Shown here: positions 31,467-40,052 of the stretch, in pieces
How positions within the stretch are numbered: position 1 is the stretch's first letter
How the letters are laid out: every line of letters starts with the position of its first letter
Assembly (NCBI GenBank): GCA_944324675.1
Contig: CALUXE010000009.1
Location: 1-42,140 of the forward strand
Origin: an uncultured Elusimicrobiales bacterium
GTDB lineage: Bacteria; Elusimicrobiota; Elusimicrobia; Elusimicrobiales; Elusimicrobiaceae
Direction of reading: 5' to 3'
Length of the DNA stretch: 42,140 nt
Translations under genes and position numbers: made by a program
The notes under the pieces: model-generated
The model's input: the letters and a program-made list of their open reading frames with translations, nothing else
The model's database searches: none
Told to the model about the DNA's origin: nothing

Positions 31467-32752
31467 ACTTTTTTTTAATCAGTTTGGGCTGCCCCAAAAA
31501 TCTAACCGACAGCGAGGACTTCTGCGCCAATCTTATGGCGCACGGCCATAAACTCGTGTTTGATTTGCAAGAGGCTGAGGGGATAATCATAAATACCTGC
31601 GGATTTTTGGCTTCTTCGGTAAAAGAAGCCAAAGACAATATCAAAGCGGCTTTAAAACTTAAAAAGAAAGGCCAAATAAAAAAACTGATAGTTACCGGCT
31701 GTATGGTGGATAGGCTTAAGGGCGAAGTCAAAACGGAGTTCCCCGACATCGACTTGGTTTTATCCATATCCGAGCAACCCAAAATAGATAAACTTATCAA
31801 TAGAAAAGGTGAGTACATAAAACCCATCCAAGATAAGATAATACCCTCGCCTTACAAAATGACGCTTACAGCGCCGCACAGCGCTTATTTAAAGATAGCC
31901 GACGGCTGCAATAACCGCTGCGCTTATTGCGCGATACCTTATATAAGGGGGAAATACCGCTCCAAAACCGTGGAGGACATTGTGGCGGAAGCGCGGCTTA
32001 TGGCGCACGGGGGGGTAAAGGAATTTTCCGTAATAGCGCAGGACACCACCTCTTACGGGCAGGACTTGTACGGCAAGCCTCAGCTTGAAAGATTGCTTAA
32101 GAGATTGATAAAAATAAAAAATCTTGAGCGCATAAGAATAATGTACGCCTACCCGCACAGGGTAACGAAGGAACTGGCGGAGATTATGGCAGGGGAAGAC
32201 AAAATCTATCCTTATATAGATATACCGCTCCAGCACATTTCCGACAATATGCTTAAAGCTATGCGGCGCCACTGCGGCGCGGCCCAGACGAAAGAAGTTC
32301 TTTCTATGCTCAGGGAAACGGTGCCCGATATAGCGATACGGACTAATTTTATAGTCGGTTTTCCCGGCGAAACTGAAAAGGATTTTGAAGAACTTAAAGA
32401 TTTCGTTTCGGATTTCAAATTCGACAATGTGGGTGTATTTGAATTTTTCAGGGAGCCCGGCACTCCCGCTTACGAGATGAAAGGGCAAATCCCGGCCCGC
32501 GTCAAAAAAGAGCGCGCCGCCGCTTTGGAGAGCGTTCAAAGCAGAGTCATTGACGAGATAAACAAAAAACTCGTCGGTGCGGAAATAGAGGTGATAAGCG
32601 ACTCCGCTACTTTCGGCCGCACCTATAAAGACGCACCCGATATAGACGGCACGGCGGAATTTGCCGCACCCGTGGAGGCGGGCGAAATATTCAAAGCCAG
32701 GATAGTTTCCGCCAAAGGTTATAAACGCGTGGCCGAGCCGCTTATAAAATGA
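31463..32752 (+). CDS. rimO: Ribosomal protein S12 methylthiotransferase RimO
   Basis: Radical SAM enzyme adding a methylthio group to the conserved Asp of ribosomal protein S12. The protein is 429 residues: N-terminal UPF0004 domain with three cluster cysteines (SLGCPKNLTDSE with Cys10, INTCGFL with Cys46, and VTGCMVDR), the radical SAM motif ADGCNNRCAYCAIPYIRGKYRSK, and a C-terminal TRAM domain (GAEIEVISDS, ending KARIVSAKGY). The LGCPKN and CAIPxIRGxYRS signatures separate RimO from MiaB. It is coupled to hydE by a 4-base overlap and closed by a strong terminator. Confidence 0.95.
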   Translation: MNFFLISLGCPKNLTDSEDFCANLMAHGHKLVFDLQEAEGIIINTCGFLASSVKEAKDNIKAALKLKKKGQIKKLIVTGCMVDRLKGEVKTEFPDIDLVLSISEQPKIDKLINRKGEYIKPIQDKIIPSPYKMTLTAPHSAYLKIADGCNNRCAYCAIPYIRGKYRSKTVEDIVAEARLMAHGGVKEFSVIAQDTTSYGQDLYGKPQLERLLKRLIKIKNLERIRIMYAYPHRVTKELAEIMAGEDKIYPYIDIPLQHISDNMLKAMRRHCGAAQTKEVLSMLRETVPDIAIRTNFIVGFPGETEKDFEELKDFVSDFKFDNVGVFEFFREPGTPAYEMKGQIPARVKKERAAALESVQSRVIDEINKKLVGAEIEVISDSATFGRTYKDAPDIDGTAEFAAPVEAGEIFKARIVSAKGYKRVAEPLIK

Positions 32753-32819
32753 TCGGCGTTTATTCCGTTTAATACAAATTGCGCTTAAACTCCGTTTTAA
32801 ACGGGCAAATCTCAATAGG

Positions 32820-32847
32820 CCCCCGCTAAAAGCGGGGGTATATTTTT
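32820..32847 (+). terminator. Terminator of hydE-rimO
   Basis: CCCCCGCT (32820-32827) and AGCGGGGG (32831-32838) with a 3-base loop, then TATATTTTT. An additional small palindrome, CCGTTTTAAACGG, lies upstream at about 32791-32803. Confidence 0.9.
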
Positions 32848-32879
32848 GCCTATCTGATAAAGAGGAGTCCGAATAATCG

Positions 32880-32908
32880 TTGACAAAATAATTATACGTC
32901 CGTATAAT
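32880..32908 (+). promoter_or_regulatory. Consensus promoter of the tetR efflux operon
   Basis: TTGACA (32880-32885), exactly 17 bases, TATAAT (32903-32908): a perfect sigma-70 promoter, the strongest in the window. Start expected near 32915. Both operators overlap it. Confidence 0.93.
32892..32907 (+). promoter_or_regulatory. TetR operator 1
   Basis: Perfect inverted repeat TTATACG-TC-CGTATAA lying over the spacer and -10 box. Bound repressor would block RNA polymerase. Confidence 0.88.
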
Positions 32909-32910
32909 TA

Positions 32911-32926
32911 TTATACAAGCGTATAA
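32911..32926 (+). promoter_or_regulatory. TetR operator 2
   Basis: TTATACAAGCGTATAA, the same half-sites as operator 1 with one mismatch, centred 19 bases downstream and covering the transcription start. The pair suggests binding of two dimers on nearly the same face. Confidence 0.85.
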
Positions 32927-32939
32927 AAAAGGAGGCTTT

Positions 32940-33572
32940 ATGGGCAGAGTTCCCTCCGGCAATGACGATAAAATGTTAAAAGCGGGCGTCGCTTTGGCCA
33001 AGGCGCGCGGATTGAGCGGATACACGGTCAGGGAGGTATGCGCTCGCAGCAAGGTTAATTTGGGAATGTTCCACTATTATTTCGGCAGCAAAGACAATTT
33101 CGACAGGGCGGTATTAAAAAAGATTTATTCCGTTATGATGGAAAGGATAAACATAAGCATATCTCCTAGCGGCGCGCCAAGGGAGAATGTTAGGGGCGTA
33201 CTGGTAAAGATACTGGAGTTTGTAAAAGAGAACAGGGTGCTGCTGTCGTCGCTTGGCGGGGACGTTCTTTCCGGCAACAGAAAGACTTTAAAATTTATAG
33301 CGGACAATTTTACCAAGCATGTGGAAATACTGTACGGCGAACTTAAACGGGCGCAAGACAGGGGCGAGCTTAAAGGGGCGAGCGCTTCCGACGCGATTTT
33401 GTTTTTAATGCCGTCGATAGTATTGCCGCAGATATTGCTTGGCCTTTTTTTTAGGTTGAAGGTGGATTTCTCATTCAAAATAAAGTCGTCGGGTTTGGGT
33501 CTGGCGGTAGACCGCGGCGCGCTAAGGCGTATAGATATGATGATTGATGCTATATTTGGGGAAGAAAAATGA
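32940..33572 (+). CDS. TetR/AcrR-family repressor of the efflux operon
   Basis: A 210-residue one-component regulator. The N-terminal helix-turn-helix is clear: LSGYTVREVCARSKVNLGMFHYYFGSKDNF, with the typical FHYYFGSKD recognition-helix end. The C-terminal ligand-binding half is helical and not similar to a characterised sensor that I can name. GGAGG precedes the ATG. Being the first gene behind the doubly-operated promoter and overlapping the TolC-like gene (ATGA), it almost certainly represses its own operon, with the inducer probably being a pump substrate. The arrangement is that of E. coli CecR (YbiH) with ybhGFSR; the inducer here is unknown. Confidence 0.92.
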   Translation: MGRVPSGNDDKMLKAGVALAKARGLSGYTVREVCARSKVNLGMFHYYFGSKDNFDRAVLKKIYSVMMERINISISPSGAPRENVRGVLVKILEFVKENRVLLSSLGGDVLSGNRKTLKFIADNFTKHVEILYGELKRAQDRGELKGASASDAILFLMPSIVLPQILLGLFFRLKVDFSFKIKSSGLGLAVDRGALRRIDMMIDAIFGEEK

Positions 33573-34912
33573 AGAAATATACATTATTAATCTTTTTCTT
33601 TTTTTGTTTTACGCTTTTAAACGCGGGCGAGGTAAAGGAGCTAAGTTTAAGCCGATGCGAGCAATCGGCATTGGCGTTTTCGCCCGAACTAAAGAGCAAG
33701 GCTTCGGCCAAGGAAGCGGCTTATTTAAATTATGAAAGCAGCCGCTCGTCATTATATCCGTCATTGTCTTTGGATGCGAAGGGCAGCTGGGTATCGCAAG
33801 TGCCGCAACTGGAACTTGGCCCCGTAAAGATGGAATACGGCGACAATTGGGGCTATGCGGCGGGGCCTTCGCTGGGCTATGTTTTGTTTGACAACGGCGG
33901 GCGGAAGGATTATTCCAAGAGCGCATACAGCGCTTATCAAGCCAAGGAAAAGGAATACGAACTTGCCAAACGGAATGTGCTTTTGGATGTGCGCCGCGCC
34001 TATTTTACCGTCCAGCAGGATTTGCAGAGAATGTATTTTATGAACGAGCAATTAAAAGTGGCGCGCAAACAGCTTGCCGACATAGAGTCCGCCTATAAAG
34101 CGGGCGCGAAAAGCAATATTGACGTTTATATGGCGCGCAAACAGAAACTCAGAGCGGAGATAAATATAGCTTCGGCCAGAGGGGCTTTGGGGGCGCATTT
34201 GCGGGCGCTTTTCAGTCTTACGGGCGACAGCTACGGCATAGACCCGAGTTATCCTCTTGATTGGCGGATAAAGGCGGAAAAGGGGGAGAACGCGCCAAGC
34301 TCAATAGTGAAAGCGGAGGATTTGGAAGTTAGTTTAAAAGCCTTATCCTCAGCAGGGGAGTATGATTTTGACGAGGAATTGCCTGCTTTGGCGGCCCTTG
34401 GCGATATGGCGGGTTATTATGAGAATTTGGCAAATTCTTTGCGTTCGTCTTTGTATCCCTCTCTTTCTTTGAGTGCGGGCGCCTATATGGAATATCCCAA
34501 CGGCCCGATACATGAGAGCGTATTTAACGGCCGCGCGGGGGTAGCGTTTAAACTGCCTTTGTTTGAGGGGGGCAAAAGCAGAAAGGCGGCGGAAGCGAAC
34601 TTAAAGCAAGCTCAAGCGGCGAAATACGATAAAGACAGTCTTTTTGAGGAATTAAGCCAATTGTTTTATTCTTCCAAGAGTTTGCTCTATCCTCTTTCCC
34701 TGCAGGAGAAGCTGACCAAAACCATGATAGACGACAGCGCCAAAACGGCGGATTTGACTTATCAGGCCTATAAGGCCGGCAGCGTGACTTTTTTGGAAGT
34801 GGACAACGCCAATTTAGCTTTGCTTGAAAGCAGGATAGCTTTGACGGATATTTATACCGAACGGTTAAACCGTTTGGCGGTAATGGATAATTTAGGCAGA
34901 GGTAAAAAATGA
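33569..34912 (+). CDS. TolC-family outer-membrane efflux protein
   Basis: Outer-membrane channel component of the tripartite pump, 447 residues. Signal peptide at about 1-19 (MKKYTLLIFFFFCFTLLNA). Two TolC repeats are visible: the first has LSLSRCEQSALAFSPELKSK and, after the strand part, the long helix with ARKQLADIESAYKAGAKSNIDVYMARKQKLRAE; the second has SLSLSAGAYMEYP and the matching helix ending LTYQAYKAGSVTFLEVDNANLALLESRIAL. Length is normal. Coupled at both ends by ATGA overlaps (with tetR and with the adaptor gene). Confidence 0.93.
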   Translation: MKKYTLLIFFFFCFTLLNAGEVKELSLSRCEQSALAFSPELKSKASAKEAAYLNYESSRSSLYPSLSLDAKGSWVSQVPQLELGPVKMEYGDNWGYAAGPSLGYVLFDNGGRKDYSKSAYSAYQAKEKEYELAKRNVLLDVRRAYFTVQQDLQRMYFMNEQLKVARKQLADIESAYKAGAKSNIDVYMARKQKLRAEINIASARGALGAHLRALFSLTGDSYGIDPSYPLDWRIKAEKGENAPSSIVKAEDLEVSLKALSSAGEYDFDEELPALAALGDMAGYYENLANSLRSSLYPSLSLSAGAYMEYPNGPIHESVFNGRAGVAFKLPLFEGGKSRKAAEANLKQAQAAKYDKDSLFEELSQLFYSSKSLLYPLSLQEKLTKTMIDDSAKTADLTYQAYKAGSVTFLEVDNANLALLESRIALTDIYTERLNRLAVMDNLGRGKK

Positions 34913-35628
34913 AAAGAATAATATTAAGCTCGGTTTTAGTTATATTGGTATTGGTGATAGTAAGTTTGCTCTTCTTGCGAAAAGGGGCGTTCCATTACAG
35001 CGGAGTAATGGAAGCGGTGGAGATAGATTTGCCTGCCCGTATAAGCGATACCCTTAAGGAAGTCTACGCCGAAGAGGGGGATAAAGTCGTTAAGGAGCAG
35101 CTCCTGGCGGCCTTTGACTGCGGGGAAATCGGCATAAAAGAGGATATCGCCCGCAAAGAATACGAACGCGCCGCACGCCTGTTAAAAACTACGGCGGGCT
35201 CGCAGGAAAATTACGATTTGAAAAAGAGCAATTACGACCACGCCGCTTTGTATAAAAGCTGGTGCGAGATAAAATCCCCTATAGACGGCAAAGTGCTTTA
35301 TAAATATTACGAGCCGGGGGAATTTGTCGCGGCGGGGCGCAAGGTTTTTACCGTGGCGGATCTTTCTAAGATAGACGCTTGGGTTTATGTGGAGCACAAT
35401 AAGCTTGCGTCTTTAAGGGTGGGAATGAAAGTTAGCGGTTATCTGCCGGAGGCGGACAAAACTTTTGAAGGCGTAATTTTGACGATAAACGACGAGGCGG
35501 AATTCACCCCCAAAAACGTGCAGACCAGAAAAGAGCGCGAGCGTTTGGTCTACGGGGTAAAAACCCGCTTCAAGAATGATGAAGCTCTTACTTTAAAACC
35601 CGGTATGACCTTGGAAGTTTCTTTTTAA
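34909..35628 (+). CDS. Periplasmic adaptor (HlyD/membrane fusion protein), short
   Basis: Adaptor joining the ABC pump in the inner membrane to the TolC-like channel. The protein is 239 residues: N-terminal anchor (about 4-24), biotinyl-lipoyl-like half-motif (DLPARISDTLKEVYAEEGDKVVKEQLLAAFD), a helical hairpin of only about 45 residues (AARKEYERAARLL region), the second lipoyl half (CEIKSPIDGKVLYKYYEPGEFV) and a beta-barrel domain (IDAWVYVEHNKLASLRVGMKV, then GVILTINDEAEFTPKNVQTRKER). The GVI...AEFTPKNVQTxxER signature is that of the YbhG/EmrA-like ABC-2 adaptors. It is about 90 residues shorter than E. coli YbhG, mainly in the hairpin. Confidence 0.9.
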   Translation: MKRIILSSVLVILVLVIVSLLFLRKGAFHYSGVMEAVEIDLPARISDTLKEVYAEEGDKVVKEQLLAAFDCGEIGIKEDIARKEYERAARLLKTTAGSQENYDLKKSNYDHAALYKSWCEIKSPIDGKVLYKYYEPGEFVAAGRKVFTVADLSKIDAWVYVEHNKLASLRVGMKVSGYLPEADKTFEGVILTINDEAEFTPKNVQTRKERERLVYGVKTRFKNDEALTLKPGMTLEVSF

Positions 35629-35637
35629 GGCGGCGTT

Positions 35638-36360
35638 ATGAAAGCTATGGAATTGCGGACCGAAAATATCGGCAAAAAGATGGGTCGCACCCAAGCTTTA
35701 AGCGGGGTAAGCACTCTTTTTGAGGCGGGCAGGGTACACGGAGTTATCGGCCCCAACGGCGCGGGCAAGACCACTCTTATGCGTCTTACCGCTGGCCTTT
35801 TGACGCCCGACGAGGGGTATTTAAAATATAAAGAAGAAGGTAAAGATATATCCGTAAAAGAGGCAAAAAAATATTTGGGTTATTTCCCGCAGGAACCCAG
35901 CCTCTATCCCGATCTAAGCTGTATGGAGCATATGGAGTTCTTTAGGGATCTGTACGCCATAGAACAGAAAGAATTCCAAACCAGGAGCGAAGAGCTTTTC
36001 AAAGCCACCGGCATGGCTGATTTTAAGGATAGACCGGCGGGGAAACTTTCGGGCGGAATGTATAAGAAACTCGGTCTTATGTGCGTGCTTCTAAACAGGC
36101 CCAGATTGCTTTTGTTGGACGAGCCTACCATCGGAGTAGACCCCGTCAGCCGCCAGCAGCTTTGGGATTTGGTTTATAAATACGCGGGCGCCGATATGAC
36201 GGTGATAGTGAACACTTCCTATATGGACGAGGCTCAGCGCTGTTATAAAGTGCATATTTTGCAAAGCGGCAGGCTTTTGGCGGCGGGCGGGCCGAGTGAA
36301 CTTACGGAAAAGTTCAAGCTAAAGAACTTCGCGGATATATTTTTGCAAGATGACAAATAA
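35638..36360 (+). CDS. ABC-2 exporter ATPase 1 (YbhF N-half-like)
   Basis: ATP-binding subunit of 240 residues: Walker A GPNGAGKTTLMRL, Q-loop in YFPQEPSLYPDLS, signature LSGGMYKKLGL, Walker B LLLLDEPTIGVDP and the switch segment, which reads NTSYMDEA and lacks the usual switch histidine. The lack of a canonical His suggests one of the two ATP sites is degenerate. It corresponds to the first half of E. coli YbhF, which is one polypeptide with two ATPase domains; here the halves are separate genes overlapping by 11 bases. ATG 35638 follows AAGGCGG; ATG 35647 is possible. Confidence 0.92.
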   Translation: MKAMELRTENIGKKMGRTQALSGVSTLFEAGRVHGVIGPNGAGKTTLMRLTAGLLTPDEGYLKYKEEGKDISVKEAKKYLGYFPQEPSLYPDLSCMEHMEFFRDLYAIEQKEFQTRSEELFKATGMADFKDRPAGKLSGGMYKKLGLMCVLLNRPRLLLLDEPTIGVDPVSRQQLWDLVYKYAGADMTVIVNTSYMDEAQRCYKVHILQSGRLLAAGGPSELTEKFKLKNFADIFLQDDK

Positions 36361-37279
36361 CATAATAGAAGTAAAAAATTTGACGGTGCGTTTCGGAAAC
36401 TTCAAAGCGGTGGACGGGATTTCGTTTTCCGTAAAGAAGGGGGAGATTTTCGGCTTTCTCGGCGCCAACGGCGCCGGCAAGACCACTACTATCCGCACCA
36501 TTTGCGGGATATTGAATCCGACTTCCGGTCAAGTGCTGGTGGACGGCCATGACGTTTCCACCTCAACGGCGGTTTTAAAATCGAAAATAGGATATATGTC
36601 CCAGAAGTTTACGCTCTATCCGGATTTGACGGTGCGGGAGAATATTTATTTCGCCGGCAGTCTTTACGATATGAAACGCGAGGACATCGCCAAACGCGCG
36701 CGGACGGTTTTTGATTTTATCGGTCTGGAAGAAAAACATATAGGCGGGATAGTAAAAAATCTTTCGGGCGGGGTAAAGCAGATGATAGCGCTCTGCGCCG
36801 CTTTGCTGCCCGATCCGCAACTGGTGTTTTTGGACGAGCCTACCGCCGGCACCTCGCCCAAGACCAGGCGCGATTTTTGGCGGCTTATCAAAAGACTTTC
36901 GGAAAACGGCAAAACGATATTTGTCACCACGCATTATATGGACGAGGCCGAATACTGCGACAGAATAGTCCTTATGGACAGGGGGCGTATAATATCCTGC
37001 GCCAGCCCGGAGGGATTGAAGAAAGAGTTTTTTAAGCAAAATCCGCTTGAGCTTTATATGAGCAAGCCTGATTATCTAAACGGAGTCAAGGCGGAATTTG
37101 ACTCTTTGGGTTTGGGGCTAAGCGCGGTGTTCGGCGCGAATTTAAGAGTATTTCCCAACGATTACGACGCCTTTAAAAACTTCGCCGAGAAAAATAAATA
37201 CAAGTTTACCTATAAAGAGATAGAGCCTTCTTTGGACGACGTCTTTTTAAAAGCCTTAAAGAGCGGGGGCGCGAAATGA
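36350..37279 (+). CDS. ABC-2 exporter ATPase 2 (YbhF C-half-like)
   Basis: Second ATP-binding subunit, 309 residues: Walker A GANGAGKTTTIRT, Q-loop YMSQKFTLYPDLT, signature LSGGVKQMIAL, Walker B LVFLDEPTAGTSP and a canonical switch histidine in FVTTHYMDEAEYCD. About 90 additional residues after the core domain include a region ending EIEPSLDDVFLKAL, typical of DrrA/YbhF-type ATPases. With the neighbour lacking the switch His, the pump probably has one fully active and one weaker site; that is inference. Overlaps the next gene by four bases. Confidence 0.93.
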   Translation: MTNNIIEVKNLTVRFGNFKAVDGISFSVKKGEIFGFLGANGAGKTTTIRTICGILNPTSGQVLVDGHDVSTSTAVLKSKIGYMSQKFTLYPDLTVRENIYFAGSLYDMKREDIAKRARTVFDFIGLEEKHIGGIVKNLSGGVKQMIALCAALLPDPQLVFLDEPTAGTSPKTRRDFWRLIKRLSENGKTIFVTTHYMDEAEYCDRIVLMDRGRIISCASPEGLKKEFFKQNPLELYMSKPDYLNGVKAEFDSLGLGLSAVFGANLRVFPNDYDAFKNFAEKNKYKFTYKEIEPSLDDVFLKALKSGGAK

Positions 37280-38424
37280 ATTTCAGGCGTATATATTCCA
37301 TAGCGGTAAAAGAATACAAGCATATAATGCGCGATCCCTTTACGCTGGCTGTCGCGCTTATATTGCCTATGGTATTTGTGGGGCTTTTCGGGTTTATAAT
37401 AGACTTGGATTATAAGCATATGCCGCTTAAGGTGCGCGACAATGACCAAAGCCCCGTTTCAAGGCGGTTCTTGCAGGAGGTAACTTCTTCGGGCTATTTC
37501 GATTTGAAAGGACTTCACGGCCAAAGCCAAGCGGAAGCCGCGTTAAACGCCAATGACTTTGCTGGTATTTTGATAATAGATAAGGGTTTTGGCCGAAATA
37601 TTATGCGGGGCGATAGTTCCCGCCCAGGCAAGGCGCAGCTTCTGATAGACGGCAGCGATAATGCCCGCGCGGCGATAATGTTAAATTATATGACGGGCAT
37701 AGCGCAAAAGCAAAACGAGCGATACTCCGAAGAAAACACCGACGCCGCGCCCCGGGCGCAGGGCGCTTCAGCCTTGGCGGGGGCGGTGCGCAGCAGATTT
37801 TTGTTCAATCCGGAGCTTAACAGCCGCTGGTTTATAGTGCCGGCTTTAAACACCATAATAATAGGTTTTTTGGCGATAGTGCTTACGGCGCTTACGGTGG
37901 CAAAGGAGTGGGAAAACGGTTCAATGGAGCTGCTGCTTTCTACGCCAGTGCGTCCTTTTGAGATAATATTTGGGAAACTTGCGCCCTACTTCCTGCTGAC
38001 TTTTTTTGACATATTGATAGTATTCGTTTTGGCGATATTGGTGTTCAAGATACCGTTTGTCGGCAGTTTTATGTTGTATATGCTGGCTTGCGCGGTATAT
38101 ATAACGGGCGCTTTGGCTTTAGGGGTGTTTATCTCGGTGGTGACGAGATCTCAGCAAAGCGCGATACAATTCGCTTTCGCGGTGGGGCTGCTGCCGTCGT
38201 TCATATTTTCGGGTTTTATTTTCCCGATAGAAAATATGCCGGAGTTTTTCAGATATTTTACCGGTCTTTTTCCCCAGAGGTGGTTCCTGCTGATAAGCAG
38301 AAATCTATTTTTGAGCGACGCGGGTATAAGTTCCCTTAGCTTCGCGCTTTCGGCGATAGCGATATTCGCCGTTTGTATGATACTGCTGTCCGTAAATAAA
38401 TTCAAAACGGATTTGGAGCCGTAA
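37276..38424 (+). CDS. ABC-2 type permease 1 (YbhS-like)
   Basis: Inner-membrane permease of 382 residues. A first helix (about 25-43) is followed by a large extracytoplasmic domain (about 45-180), then five further helices from about 190, including TVAKEWENGSMELLLSTPVRPFEIIFGKLAPY, the coupling segment between helices 2 and 3 typical of the ABC2_membrane_3 family, and FAVGLLPSFIFSGFIFPIENMP, the characteristic late motif. Forms the membrane part of the pump with the next gene. Substrate unknown. It starts within the previous gene (ATGA). Confidence 0.92.
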   Translation: MNFRRIYSIAVKEYKHIMRDPFTLAVALILPMVFVGLFGFIIDLDYKHMPLKVRDNDQSPVSRRFLQEVTSSGYFDLKGLHGQSQAEAALNANDFAGILIIDKGFGRNIMRGDSSRPGKAQLLIDGSDNARAAIMLNYMTGIAQKQNERYSEENTDAAPRAQGASALAGAVRSRFLFNPELNSRWFIVPALNTIIIGFLAIVLTALTVAKEWENGSMELLLSTPVRPFEIIFGKLAPYFLLTFFDILIVFVLAILVFKIPFVGSFMLYMLACAVYITGALALGVFISVVTRSQQSAIQFAFAVGLLPSFIFSGFIFPIENMPEFFRYFTGLFPQRWFLLISRNLFLSDAGISSLSFALSAIAIFAVCMILLSVNKFKTDLEP

Positions 38425-38425
38425 A

Positions 38426-39535
38426 ATGATAAGGATAAGAACTTTAATCGGGTTTATAAAAAAGGAATTTATACAAATATCGCGCGACCCCAAAATGCTG
38501 GTGGCTATATTCTTTATACCCGTAGTGCAGACGATTATGTTCGGCCTGGCGCTTACAAGCGAAGTTAAAAATATAGAGTTTTTGGTCGTTTCCAAGCCAA
38601 GCCCGATAGCGCGGGAAATAACCCGCCGCGCTTTGGCCAGCGGGTGGTTCAAAGAAGTTAAAGACGTCAACGGCGCACAGGCGGAAGACCCGTCTTCACT
38701 GCTTTTGGATAATAGGGCCGAGGCGGTATTGGTCGCTCCGAAAGAAGGTTTTGAATACGCTCTTGAACACGGAAAGCCTATACAGCTGCTTATAAACGCG
38801 ATAAACGCGCAGCGCGCGCAGCAGGTTGACGGATATGTAAATCAAGTGATAGCGCGCAGCGCCGCAGCGAATGGTTATGACAGCGCTTCGGGATTTATTG
38901 AACTTGACGCCAAAGTAATGTTCAACCACTATATGGACACAACCGATTTTATGGTGCCGGCTTTAATGGTAATGTCTACATTTTTGGTGATGTTGGTTGT
39001 TTGCAGCATGGCTATAACTAAAGAGAAGGAAACGGGCACTATGGAAAAATTGATAGCCTCTCCCGCCGGCGCGGCGGATATTCTTTTGGGCAAGACTTTG
39101 CCCTATTTTATAATAGGTATAGTGATAATATGCGCGATATTTTTTATAGGGGTAATCTTTTTCGGGGTTCCGTTCAGGGGCGGGTTTTGGCAAATATTGA
39201 CGACGGGCTCTCTGCTGATAATATCGGCTTTAGCTATAGCGACTTTAGTGTCCGCCGTCGCCAAAACGCAGCAGCAGGCAATGATGGGAAGTATTTTGTT
39301 TCTTATGCCGGCGATATTGCTTTCGGGCGTATTCTTCCCCGTAGTGAACATACCGCTTGCCTTTCGCTGGCTGTGTTATCTTAACCCGATGATGTATTCC
39401 ATAGTAAACTTCAGAAGCATAATGCTGAAAGGCGGCGATCTTATTATGTTTTGGCAATATTCGGCCGTATTGGCTATAATGTGTTTGATTGCCGCGGCGG
39501 CCGCTTACAAAAAGTTTAAGTCTAAACTGAATTAA
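38426..39535 (+). CDS. ABC-2 type permease 2 (YbhR-like)
   Basis: Second permease, 369 residues, same architecture as its neighbour: first helix at about 25-43 (VAIFFIPVVQTIMFGLAL), extracytoplasmic domain, then helices from about 175 with SMAITKEKETGTMEKLIASPAGAADILLGKTLPYF and LFLMPAILLSGVFFPVVNIP. Paralogous to permease 1, so the channel is a heterodimer. It begins one base after the previous stop and is the last gene of the operon; a terminator follows 25 bases later. Confidence 0.92.
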   Translation: MIRIRTLIGFIKKEFIQISRDPKMLVAIFFIPVVQTIMFGLALTSEVKNIEFLVVSKPSPIAREITRRALASGWFKEVKDVNGAQAEDPSSLLLDNRAEAVLVAPKEGFEYALEHGKPIQLLINAINAQRAQQVDGYVNQVIARSAAANGYDSASGFIELDAKVMFNHYMDTTDFMVPALMVMSTFLVMLVVCSMAITKEKETGTMEKLIASPAGAADILLGKTLPYFIIGIVIICAIFFIGVIFFGVPFRGGFWQILTTGSLLIISALAIATLVSAVAKTQQQAMMGSILFLMPAILLSGVFFPVVNIPLAFRWLCYLNPMMYSIVNFRSIMLKGGDLIMFWQYSAVLAIMCLIAAAAAYKKFKSKLN

Positions 39536-39560
39536 AGGCCTTCTTTTCGGATAATATTTT

Positions 39561-39591
39561 AAAAATGCCTTCGCGGACCGAAGGCATTTTT
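39561..39591. terminator. Bidirectional terminator, efflux operon and sixA
   Basis: Thirteen-base perfect stem AAAAATGCCTTCG/CGAAGGCATTTTT with loop CGGAC, symmetrical A and T runs; it serves the two convergent transcripts. Confidence 0.93.
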
Positions 39592-39617
39592 CATTGTTTG
39601 GATTTATTGTTTTGGTT

Positions 39618-40052
39618 TTAAGATTCTATAATTTTATAATCGCCAGCGCTTAAAGATACATAGTCGCCGCATAACTCCCTGGCCAGGGCGCTTATGGCGG
39701 GATTATGTCCTATCAGTATTACTTTGGAATATCGCGCGCTTAGATTTTTGATTATTTCCCCGTATCCGTTTACGTCCATACTGTCGGCAAGTTCGGGCGC
39801 GGTCTTTATTTTGACCGAAGATTTAAATTCCGCGGCGACTATTTCCGCCGTCTGCATTGCCCTTAAAAGCGGGCTTGCCGCTATTATATCCACTTCGCCC
39901 AAAGTTTCTTTGAGCGTTTTGGCTTGTTCTTTGGCTTTTGTTATGCCTTCTTGCGAGAGCGGACGTTCAAAATCATTTTTCGCTCCGCTTTCGTAAATAT
40001 CAGAAGCTATTGAATGCCTCATTAAAACCAAAGTTTTTTCTGTCATAATCAT
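39618..40052 (-). CDS. sixA: Phosphohistidine phosphatase SixA-like
   Basis: Small histidine-phosphatase-superfamily protein, 144 residues. The catalytic motif LVLMRHSIASD (Arg12, His13) is at the N-terminus, followed by FERPLSQEGITKAKEQAKTL, the second-arginine motif ASPLLRAMQTAEIV and the late histidine in VILIGHNPAISALA, all as in SixA, which removes phosphate from His of phosphotransfer domains. The target here is unknown; no phosphorelay gene is in the window. The ATG overlaps the stop of the upstream Mrp gene (ATGA), so it is coupled; MTEK at 40046 is an alternative start. Confidence 0.9.
   Translation of the reverse strand: MIMTEKTLVLMRHSIASDIYESGAKNDFERPLSQEGITKAKEQAKTLKETLGEVDIIAASPLLRAMQTAEIVAAEFKSSVKIKTAPELADSMDVNGYGEIIKNLSARYSKVILIGHNPAISALARELCGDYVSLSAGDYKIIES

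Noticed and set aside
31889-33052. Long minus-strand open frame opposite rimO and across the tetR promoter (387 codons)
   Set aside because: It crosses a strong terminator and the tetR promoter, has no ribosome-binding site and overlaps a clear rimO gene throughout.
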